Shown one piece after another: positions 1 through 5,713 of a DNA stretch of 15,057 nucleotides. Position 1 is the stretch's first letter. Each line of letters opens with the position of its first letter. The position numbers and the translations under genes are program-made. A model generated the notes under the pieces. The model had not been told where the DNA came from, did no database searches, and saw nothing but the letters and a program-made list of their open reading frames with translations. This DNA comes from Chloroflexia bacterium (GTDB taxonomy: Bacteria; Chloroflexota; Chloroflexia; Thermomicrobiales; JALYUS01). The stretch covers positions 1-15,057 of the forward strand of contig JAICIL010000079.1 of NCBI GenBank assembly GCA_025924435.1. Direction: 5' to 3'.

Positions 1-886
1 GCCACGGCAATGCGCGGTCGGCGCCCCCGTAGATCTGCACGCGCCACAAGAGCGACGCGGCATCGGCGAGCGCCAGCCGCGAGTACATGGCGGACGGCGC
101 GATGTACTGATCGTAGACATCCAGCACTCGCGTGTAGTGCCCCGCCGCCAACTCGAAGAGCGCGAGGTGCCACGCGAGATGCCCAAAGAGCGGCGCTTTC
201 AGGGCATATCCCGGCATCCACTCATTCAGGAAGGCGATGCCGCCGCGATGGTCGCTCGTCTCGTAGAAAACGTGCGACAGGCTGTGTGACGCCCCTGCGG
301 CGCGCGGATACCGCGCCAGCGCGCGCTCGGCGTAGCGGCGCGATTCCGTAAAGCGATCCATCTCGTGGCAGAGATAACTCAACGCGCTGAGGAACCACCA
401 CTCCTCCTCGTAGCGCGGCGGGAGCGTGGCGAGCAGGGCATAGGTGAACGCATAGCGATCCGCGCGCCACCCTTGCAGCCCGGCGAAGATATGCCAGACC
501 CAGACGGACAGATCATCCTCCGGGAACTCCGTCAGTTGCGCGCGGAGCATGTCCAGCGCGCGGTCGTTCTCGCCCGCGACGATCGTCGCGATGCACGCGA
601 CCGCGCCCCGCTCCCAGCGCGCGGCGCTCGTCGCAAGGATTTGGGCACGCTCGCCGTCGGCCCGCGCCGCGTCCAGCGCGCCTTGCGCGCGATTGAGGAA
701 GGCCCGCACCGCGAAGGCGAGCGCGAACCCTTCGTCCTCCTCAATGGCCCGGTTGATGCAGTCCATCGCGCCGAGATCGTAGGCGCGCCACCGCGCGATG
801 CCCGCGTGATACGCCTCGGCGGCAACGGCGCTCCGCGTGCTGAGCGGCAATCCGGAACGGTCGGGGGCGGACGGAGCGCGCTGCAT
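1..886 (-). CDS. TTC38-like tetratricopeptide repeat protein (3' part missing)
   Basis: The reading frame stays open from ATG at 886 to the window edge, giving 295 residues without a stop, so the C-terminus is missing. The start is supported by GAAAGG (895-900) 8 nt upstream. The protein is rich in Ala, Trp and Tyr and built of helical hairpins. The N-terminus (LSTRSAVAAEAYHAGIARW, then a paired helix with AMDCINRAIEEDEGFALAFA) resembles the start of TTC38-type TPR proteins: one helix, then 'each unit contributes to a total held over many members'. Later segments such as EEEWWFLSALSYLCHEMDRF and GHLAWHLALFEL fit further TPR-like pairs. No signal peptide or membrane segment is visible, so it is probably a cytoplasmic scaffold. 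TTC38-family function is not established. It lies 204 bp downstream of the glycoside hydrolase gene on the same strand and may have its own promoter. The family call is from pattern memory, without a search. Confidence 0.72.
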   Translation of the reverse strand, partial: MQRAPSAPDRSGLPLSTRSAVAAEAYHAGIARWRAYDLGAMDCINRAIEEDEGFALAFAVRAFLNRAQGALDAARADGERAQILATSAARWERGAVACIATIVAGENDRALDMLRAQLTEFPEDDLSVWVWHIFAGLQGWRADRYAFTYALLATLPPRYEEEWWFLSALSYLCHEMDRFTESRRYAERALARYPRAAGASHSLSHVFYETSDHRGGIAFLNEWMPGYALKAPLFGHLAWHLALFELAAGHYTRVLDVYDQYIAPSAMYSRLALADAASLLWRVQIYGGADRALPW

Positions 887-940
887 GGTGGGGGCCTTTC
901 GCGTGTGCCGACCCGGCGCAAGGGGGAATCACATCGCTTG

Positions 941-946
941 GTTATA
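941..946 (-). promoter_or_regulatory. Possible -10 box of the TPR gene
   Basis: On the minus strand the hexamer reads TATAAC, about 55 nt upstream of the ATG at 886, in an otherwise GC-rich gap of 204 bp. No convincing -35 box is present. The rest of the gap (887-1090) shows no gene. This is weak evidence from one hexamer. Confidence 0.25.
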
Positions 947-1090
947 CGTATCGCGGAAAGATCATAGCCGATAGAGCGGACGCGTACAAGCGGGCTGCAT
1001 CACCCTACGCCGCTCCACCGCGAGGGCCGAGGCCCCGACCGACGGGGTATCGGTCCGCAACCGGTCTCGCGGGGAGCCATTGCCATTCCG

Positions 1091-3097
1091 TCATCCGTCG
1101 GCGACGACAACCGGATCGCTCATCACCGGCGCGCCGCCGACGCCGGACGCGCTCACCGCCCGGATGGCGTAGCGGCGTGTCCCGGCCGGTGGGGCGGTGT
1201 CTATCCACGCGGCGCCGCGCAGTGGCACGGGCGAAAGCGGCATATCCGGTTCGCCATCCCGGACGAGGGAGACGCGATAGGAGAAAAAGGACGCCTCGCG
1301 GCTCGGTTCCCAGCGGAGGATGATATTGCCTTCCTCTTCTGTCGCCGTCACCCAACGCGGCGCGGTGGGCGCATCCGGCAGGAACGGGGTGAGCCAATAG
1401 AGCAGTGTCGTGAATGGCGCGATGTCGAAACGGTCGCGGAATGTGCCGTCCGCAAGCGCGACGCCCTGCTGGATCGGGGCGAAGAGCGCCAGTTCCTGCG
1501 CCTGCCGGATCGTCCGAGCCGTCGCCGCGTCCGGGATGGTAGGGGAGAGCCGCCCGCCCGCCGCCGTGTAGGCGTTGGCATGAGTCGCGTCAATCTGGAA
1601 GCGGGCGACATTCACCCGCCGCCACGGAAGATCGGTGATCGTGTACGCCACTGCGCGCGGCCGCGCGGTCGCGCCATCGGTCGGAGAGACGGAGAAGAGC
1701 GCGCCGATTTGCCGCTCCCCGACGGTCAACAGGTGGAAGAGGTCGGTATCCGGGTAGCACCGTTCGGCTCCATTGATGACCGGGCCGCGCGCATCGCCCA
1801 TGAGACGGAGCAGTTCGTAGAAGTGGTAGACCGGCAGTTTGAAGAGGTCGCTCGTCGTGGTCGGGGAGGCGCGCGTCATCACCGCGCGGCGGCCATCGAA
1901 GGGCGCTTGCACGAGGTGCAGATTCGCATTGTCCGACGCGGCATGGAAGCGAATCCCGGTGTCCCGGTATTTCACGCTCAATCCGTCGTATGCGACGAGG
2001 AGGCTCGCGAGCCACGCCGGGAATTGCTCCGTCATGCGCGGCTCGTACGGAATGTCGAAGCCGACTTTCATGTCGGCCTCGTTGTTGATAATTGGCAGGT
2101 TCCTGGCCCGCTCCGGCACGATCGCGAGCGCCATGCGGGCCGTCTCGTCGGCGGCGGTGACGAGGTCGCCGAGGGCGGGGGCGGCATCGCCCTGCGCGGG
2201 GTTCATCCACGTGCCCTTCTCGTGGAAGGAGAGGAAGTCGCATTGTACATCCGGCTCGTCGCGCAGGAATTCGAGGAAGCGGCGCATCAGGGGCGCGCCC
2301 GCCGCGCCGTCCGTCGCGGGCAGCCAGGCGAGCGCGGGGCCGCCGAGCCGGATCGGGTGGCCGCTGGCGTGCACGACCTCGGCGGTGGCGCGGTAGAGGT
2401 CGAGGTATCGGTCGAATGTGCCCTGCCAGAAGACGGGGATATTCGGCTCGTTCCAGACCTCGAACCACCACGTCCGGATCGCGTCCGGCCCGAAGCGCGG
2501 ATCGGCGACCAGTGCATCGAGGAAATCGCGCACGAGCGCCCGCCAGCCGTCGAACGAGGCGGGCGGCACGACCGGCGATGGCGAGACCGACACCGGGAAG
2601 AAACTCAACTGCACGAACGGAATCAGCCCGCGCGCCGTCAGCGCCTCCAGCCCCGCGAAAGCAGAGACGAAGGACTGAGTTGGCTGCTCGCTGCCCGCTG
2701 CCCGCTGCCCGCTCTCCGTCGGCGTCGTCTTCTCCTTCGTGCCGCTGTTGAGCGCGCCGAAGAAGCGGACGGCGGTGAACGCGTCGGGCGAGGCGGCGAG
2801 ATTGTCCAGGAGCGGCGCGAAGGTGGGGTCGGCCAGCCAGTCCACATCGAAGACACCGACCATACTGAATTCGTCCGTGCGAACCGGCGGGCCATCCGTC
2901 GGCGTCGCGGAGGCGATCAGCGGGATCGGGGGAAGCGCTGAGGATTGGGGAGCGGGCGTTGTGTGTTTCCCGCAGGCGGCAAGCAATGCGCCCACCGCGG
3001 CGGCAGACGAGCGGGCGAGGAGCGCCCGACGGGAGTACCGAGTCGCACGTCGCGCGTATCGAGCGTCTTCGCCATCATGCGAAATATCACCGCGCAT
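1091..3097 (-). CDS. Secreted GH39-like glycoside hydrolase lipoprotein with C-terminal FN3-like domain
   Basis: 668 aa. The N-terminus has a twin-arginine motif (SRRALL, Arg23-Arg24), a hydrophobic Ala-rich stretch and a lipobox LLAAC with Cys42, so export by Tat and lipid anchoring outside the membrane are predicted. Residues about 75-470 look like a TIM-barrel retaining hydrolase. WWFEVWNEPN (210-219) matches the GH39 acid/base segment with Glu217, and IINNEAD gives Glu340 as probable nucleophile, in the place where GH39 xylosidases and iduronidases have theirs. Residues about 578-668 read as a fibronectin type III-like domain. The substrate cannot be read from sequence; beta-xyloside or another plant or microbial glycan is possible. 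Residues 129-142 are encoded entirely by six heptamer repeats and probably form a surface loop. The start is set by GAGGGG (3103-3108), 5 nt before ATG. The gene follows DUF983 by 40 bp. Alternative: a related clan GH-A family. Confidence 0.8.
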   Translation of the reverse strand: MRGDISHDGEDARYARRATRYSRRALLARSSAAAVGALLAACGKHTTPAPQSSALPPIPLIASATPTDGPPVRTDEFSMVGVFDVDWLADPTFAPLLDNLAASPDAFTAVRFFGALNSGTKEKTTPTESGQRAAGSEQPTQSFVSAFAGLEALTARGLIPFVQLSFFPVSVSPSPVVPPASFDGWRALVRDFLDALVADPRFGPDAIRTWWFEVWNEPNIPVFWQGTFDRYLDLYRATAEVVHASGHPIRLGGPALAWLPATDGAAGAPLMRRFLEFLRDEPDVQCDFLSFHEKGTWMNPAQGDAAPALGDLVTAADETARMALAIVPERARNLPIINNEADMKVGFDIPYEPRMTEQFPAWLASLLVAYDGLSVKYRDTGIRFHAASDNANLHLVQAPFDGRRAVMTRASPTTTSDLFKLPVYHFYELLRLMGDARGPVINGAERCYPDTDLFHLLTVGERQIGALFSVSPTDGATARPRAVAYTITDLPWRRVNVARFQIDATHANAYTAAGGRLSPTIPDAATARTIRQAQELALFAPIQQGVALADGTFRDRFDIAPFTTLLYWLTPFLPDAPTAPRWVTATEEEGNIILRWEPSREASFFSYRVSLVRDGEPDMPLSPVPLRGAAWIDTAPPAGTRRYAIRAVSASGVGGAPVMSDPVVVADG
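2672..2713. repeat. Six-unit heptamer tract inside the glycoside hydrolase gene
   Basis: On the plus strand six 7-nt units follow without a gap: GGACTGA, GTTGGCT, GCTCGCT and three copies of GCCCGCT. The tract is 42 nt, exactly 14 codons. On the coding strand its edges fall on codon boundaries, and it encodes residues 129-142 (SGQRAAGSEQPTQS), a polar low-complexity segment unlike the flanking sequence. Removing it would keep the frame. The same families occur in non-coding tracts elsewhere in the window. Confidence 0.85.
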
Positions 3098-3105
3098 CGT
3101 GTCCC

Positions 3106-3168
3106 CTCGTTACTCGTCACTCGCTACGCGCGACTCGTTACTTGTCACCCGTCGTCCGCTGCCCGCTG
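3106..3168. repeat. Nine-unit heptamer tract between DUF983 and the hydrolase gene
   Basis: Nine 7-nt units in one phase on the plus strand: CTCGTTA, CTCGTCA, CTCGCTA, CGCGCGA, CTCGTTA, CTTGTCA, CCCGTCG, TCCGCTG and CCCGCTG. The sequence drifts from a CTCGTTA family into the GCCCGCT family seen at 2693-2713. On the minus strand the tract encodes the last nine residues of the DUF983 protein (SGQRTTGDK), supplies its TAA stop codon, fills the intergenic gap, and contributes GAG of the GAGGGG ribosome-binding site of the hydrolase. Confidence 0.85.
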
Positions 3169-3578
3169 ACATGGAGGAAGCCATCAAGGCGCTCGAACGT
3201 CGTCGGGGGACGGATGCGCAGGTCAATGGCGAGCCAGAGCGCCTTGATGTGCCGGAAGCAGAGCAGCGGGAGCAGCACGGCGAGCGCCATCCCGATCGCG
3301 ACGACCAGGAGGACCGGCAGCCCGGAATAGGCGAGCGGCGCGACGAGCAGGACGGCGCCGCCGCCCGTCGTCATGAAGTTGAGCGTCACGGCGTTCGTCC
3401 AGTATCCCGGCTCCCGCTCGAACGGGAAGCCGCATGCCGGGCACGTCGGCCACATCGTCAACCCTTTGAACATCCGCCCCTCCCCGCAGACCGGGCAGCG
3501 CAGCCGCAACGCTCTTCGGAAATAGGAGTGAGGACTGAGGACTGAGGACTGAGTGTTCTCAATTGGCTCCTCGTCCAT
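3138..3578 (-). CDS. DUF983 family zinc-ribbon membrane protein
   Basis: 146 aa from ATG at 3578. This start is chosen because GAAAGGA (3587-3593) lies 8 nt upstream; a TTG codon at 3611 would add 11 residues and is less well supported. Two CxxC pairs, CPVCG (Cys28, Cys31) and CPACG (Cys46, Cys49), form a probable zinc ribbon. They are followed by two hydrophobic helices at about 63-84 and 87-108 and a polar tail. This is the layout of DUF983 proteins, small membrane proteins of unknown function. The conserved core spans about residues 20-136. Residues 8-18 and 138-146 are both encoded by heptamer repeats, so both ends look recently rewritten. The gene lies 78 bp after the DUF255 gene and 40 bp before the hydrolase, probably in one operon. 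Family call fairly sure, role unknown. Confidence 0.82.
   Translation of the reverse strand: MDEEPIENTQSSVLSPHSYFRRALRLRCPVCGEGRMFKGLTMWPTCPACGFPFEREPGYWTNAVTLNFMTTGGGAVLLVAPLAYSGLPVLLVVAIGMALAVLLPLLCFRHIKALWLAIDLRIRPPTTFERLDGFLHVSGQRTTGDK
3524..3558. repeat. Five-unit heptamer tract in the 5' end of the DUF983 gene
   Basis: Units AGGAGTG, three copies of AGGACTG and a diverged AGTGTTC. On the coding strand they give roughly residues 7-19 of the DUF983 protein (core NTQSSVLSPHS). Positions 3524-3546 are a perfect 23-nt inverted copy of 3632-3654. Confidence 0.85.
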
Positions 3579-3586
3579 CTTATCGG

Positions 3587-3593
3587 TCCTTTC
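3587..3593 (-). promoter_or_regulatory. Ribosome-binding site deciding the DUF983 start
   Basis: GAAAGGA on the minus strand, 8 nt from ATG at 3578. It lies in the 85-nt loop enclosed by the 23-bp inverted heptamer arms (3524-3546 and 3632-3654). Confidence 0.6.
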
Positions 3594-3630
3594 TGCTCCC
3601 CTTGCGAACAAGCGGTAGGCTAGTTCGCTA

Positions 3631-3658
3631 ACTCAGTCCTCAGTCCTCACTCCTCGTC
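3631..3658. repeat. Four-unit heptamer tract at the 3' end of the DUF255 gene
   Basis: Units ACTCAGT, CCTCAGT, CCTCACT and CCTCGTC. The tract begins in the gap after the DUF255 gene and reaches into its TGA stop codon (3657-3659). It is the inverse of the tract at 3524-3558; the perfectly complementary arms are 23 nt long. Confidence 0.85.
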
Positions 3659-5411
3659 ATCGCATCCGGCCCAGCGCGGCGGTGAGGGCGGGGGCGTCGG
3701 AGACGGGGAGTTGGCAGACCCTGCCGATGCAGGGATAGGCGCGGGGCGGCTCGGTCGGGTAACCGAGGGCGGCGATCCGCTCGGCGTCCCGCGCCGGATC
3801 GAGCGGCTCGACGATGCTCCACGGGTGGTAGGCGGCGGAGGCGACGGCGCGCATCGCCGCGACGGTCGGATCGCCCTGCGGCCCGACGATCACGACGTGG
3901 CGCGGCTCGCTGTGCGCCCGCGCCCAGGCGATCGCGTACCCCGCCGCGAAGACGCCCTGCGTCGCGTATGCTTCCCCGAACCCGGCGAGGACGCGCGCCG
4001 CGATCTGCTGGTAGGTCCCCTCGCCCGTCAGCCACGCGAGGCGGAGGAAGAGGTCCGCCGCGACGCCGTTGTCGGGCAGACCGTAGACGGGTTCGGCGAG
4101 GAGGCCGAGACCGGTTTCGTCCGCTGGCCGGTCGCGGAAGCCGGTCGGGGCGAGCAGCGTGCGGAGCATGAACGCCGCGATGCGCTGTGCGTGCGCGCGG
4201 TATGCCGGGTCGCCGGTGTGCGCGTAGGCGTCGAACGCGGCCTGCGCCATCCAGAGTTGATCGGTGAGCAACCCCCGCTCGCCCCGCGCGCCGTTGGGCG
4301 CGAGCATGTGGAACATGCCGCCGTCATCATCCTGTGCCTCCGCGAGCAGACGATCCACCGTCCGCAGGGCGACAGCGCGATACTCCTCCCGCCGGGGATC
4401 GTCCACGAGCGCGGCATGGGCGAGCAGCAGCGACGACGCCATCCGCGCGGACCAGTTCGTGTAGACGCGCGGGTCCACAGCGGGCGGCGGCAGCGCGGCG
4501 CGCCCGGCGGCATCGCGGCGGTAATATTCCTCGTCCGCGTCCTGGCTGCCCCGGATGCCGCCCGCCGGGTTCGCCAGCGTATTCAGCACATAGCCGAGCG
4601 TCCGCTGCGCGACGGCGGCGTATTCGGGGATGCCGAAGACCGTCGCGGCGTGCAGATACGTGCGGATGAGCGCGCCGTTCACCTCGCTCATCTTCTCGAA
4701 ATGCGGCGTCTGCCAGGCGCGGTCGGTGCTGTAGCGGAAGAAACCGCCCGCGACGCGGTCGTTCATGCCGCGCCCCGCCATGCCGTCAAGCGTGCGGGTC
4801 GCCATCTCCCGCCAGAAGGGGTCGCCCGTCTGCCAGAATGTCGCGATCACGAGGTCGAGCGCCTCGGCGTGCGGAAATTTCGCGCCGAAACCGAAGCCGC
4901 CGTACCGGCTGTCGTACTGCCGCTCCATCTGCTCCAGCACGACATTCGCCGCGTTCTCCGGCAGCGTCGCACCGCCCGGCCCGTCGCGCTTCGCGCGCTC
5001 CGGCGCGAGCGCGGCCCGCACTTTCTCGTGGATATCGTCACGATTGATCGCGTAGTAGTCGGCAAGTTCCGGGAGGATGCCGAGCATCTGCTCCGGCGGC
5101 AGGTACGTCCCGCCGTAGATGACGTGCCCGGCGGGCGTGAGGAAGACGGTCGAGGGCCAGCCGCCCTGGTTGTAGCGCTCGTTGATGTCCGGGCGCAGGT
5201 CGGTATCCACGCGAATCGGGATGTACCGCGCGTTGATCAGCGCGGCGACTTCGGGATTGCCGTACGTCCTGCGATCCATGACGTGGCACCAGTGGCACCA
5301 GACGGCGCTGATCGCGAGGAGGATCGGCTTCCCCTCCGCCCGCGCCCGCGCGAACGTCTCCGCGTCCCACTCCCGCCACGCCACACCGCCCGCCGGTTGC
5401 TCGCTCGTCAT
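3657..5411 (-). CDS. DUF255 / SPATA20-like thioredoxin-domain protein
   Basis: 584 aa. The N-terminal thioredoxin-like domain has the active-site segment WCHWCHVM (Cys39, Cys42) and the downstream GGWPSTVFLTP strand with its Pro86, then YGGTYLPP. These are hallmarks of the DUF255 family. From about residue 140 a helical part resembling an (alpha/alpha)6 barrel follows, with GGFFRYSTDRAWQTPHFEKM, a signature of the SPATA20/YyaL group. No signal peptide is seen, so a cytoplasmic redox or sugar-related role is likely; the family's reaction is unknown. From memory, members are usually near 670-700 aa and begin with an NPVDW-type segment; here that N-terminal piece is absent, so this is a short form. 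The start ATG has no clear Shine-Dalgarno; instead a hairpin (CGAAAG/CTTTCG, 5412-5431) sits directly before it. First gene of the probable DUF255-DUF983-hydrolase unit. Confidence 0.85.
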   Translation of the reverse strand: MTSEQPAGGVAWREWDAETFARARAEGKPILLAISAVWCHWCHVMDRRTYGNPEVAALINARYIPIRVDTDLRPDINERYNQGGWPSTVFLTPAGHVIYGGTYLPPEQMLGILPELADYYAINRDDIHEKVRAALAPERAKRDGPGGATLPENAANVVLEQMERQYDSRYGGFGFGAKFPHAEALDLVIATFWQTGDPFWREMATRTLDGMAGRGMNDRVAGGFFRYSTDRAWQTPHFEKMSEVNGALIRTYLHAATVFGIPEYAAVAQRTLGYVLNTLANPAGGIRGSQDADEEYYRRDAAGRAALPPPAVDPRVYTNWSARMASSLLLAHAALVDDPRREEYRAVALRTVDRLLAEAQDDDGGMFHMLAPNGARGERGLLTDQLWMAQAAFDAYAHTGDPAYRAHAQRIAAFMLRTLLAPTGFRDRPADETGLGLLAEPVYGLPDNGVAADLFLRLAWLTGEGTYQQIAARVLAGFGEAYATQGVFAAGYAIAWARAHSEPRHVVIVGPQGDPTVAAMRAVASAAYHPWSIVEPLDPARDAERIAALGYPTEPPRAYPCIGRVCQLPVSDAPALTAALGRMR

Positions 5412-5455
5412 CGAAAGGTCGCTCGCTTTCGTAAGGACGGATGTCGCTCACGCGA

Positions 5456-5461
5456 AGCATA
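5456..5461 (-). promoter_or_regulatory. Extended -10 promoter of the DUF255 gene
   Basis: On the minus strand the sequence reads GGTGCTATGCT: a -10 hexamer TATGCT preceded by TGC, as in extended -10 promoters. It lies about 45 nt before the ATG at 5411. The antitoxin promoter at 12295-12300 has nearly the same string (CCGGTGCTATACT). No clear -35 box is visible. Confidence 0.4.
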
Positions 5462-5493
5462 GCACCGGATCGGGCGGATGAATTGTCGGAAGA

Positions 5494-5628
5494 ACCTAAC
5501 CCCCGGCCCCTTCCGTCCCTCCGGCGTGGGAAGGGGAGTGAGCCTCCTTGAAACCGAGGCATTTGGGGAACACCCGGATAATCACAATGAGTCACCCCTT
5601 CCCGCGAGGAAGGGGCCGGGGGTTAGGT
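5494..5628. repeat. MITE-like nested palindrome
   Basis: The ends are perfect inverted repeats of 21 nt (5494-5514 and 5608-5628), beginning ACCTAACCCCCGG. Further in, GGGAAGGGG with GTGA on the left and TCACCCCTTCCC on the right continue the pairing imperfectly. Each half can also fold on itself: CCCCTTCC/GGGAAGGGG on the left and CCCCTTCC-CGCGA-GGAAGGGG on the right, so the element could form a cruciform. It has no coding capacity and I see no target-site duplication. Similar CCTAACCCCCGGCCCC arms are, from memory, common intergenic repeats in Chloroflexota. It fills most of the 302-bp gap between the divergent DUF255 and LuxR starts and ends about 10 nt before the LuxR -35 box. Confidence 0.75.
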
Positions 5629-5638
5629 CCCCCAAATG

Positions 5639-5668
5639 TTCACGGCGTGCGGGGAGTGCGGGTATAAT
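5639..5668 (+). promoter_or_regulatory. Promoter of the LuxR-type regulator gene
   Basis: Consensus -10 TATAAT at 5663-5668, preceded at 18 bp by TTCACG (5639-5644), which matches four of six bases of TTGACA. A transcript would start near 5675, about 39 nt before the GTG at 5714. Best sigma70-like promoter in the window. Confidence 0.6.
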
Positions 5669-5701
5669 CGTGGCACGGTATCGCACACCAATTCGCCGGT
5701 C

Positions 5702-5708
5702 AGGAGGT
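5702..5708 (+). promoter_or_regulatory. Ribosome-binding site deciding the LuxR start
   Basis: AGGAGGT lies 5 nt before GTG at 5714 and 11 nt before an in-frame ATG at 5720. The spacing favours the GTG. Upstream in-frame codons back to 5636 overlap the promoter and cannot be the start. Confidence 0.75.
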
Positions 5709-5713
5709 ACGTC

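Noticed and set aside
1040..1054. Terminator after the hydrolase gene (CCCCG-ACCGA-CGGGG)
   Set aside because: A 5-bp stem without a T-run in very GC-rich sequence is expected by chance.
1580..2941. 453-codon open frame on the plus strand
   Set aside because: Antisense to the glycoside hydrolase with its Tat signal and NEP motif; no domain or ribosome-binding site of its own.
2672..3658. CRISPR array
   Set aside because: The repeats are 7 nt, tandem, without unique spacers, and no cas gene is present.
3711..5462. 583-codon open frame on the plus strand
   Set aside because: Mirror frame of the DUF255 gene, whose active-site motifs are clear on the other strand; composition is Arg/Val-rich and domain-free.
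5636..5713. N-terminal extension of the LuxR regulator
   Set aside because: It contains the promoter and the AGGAGGT site, so it is untranslated.
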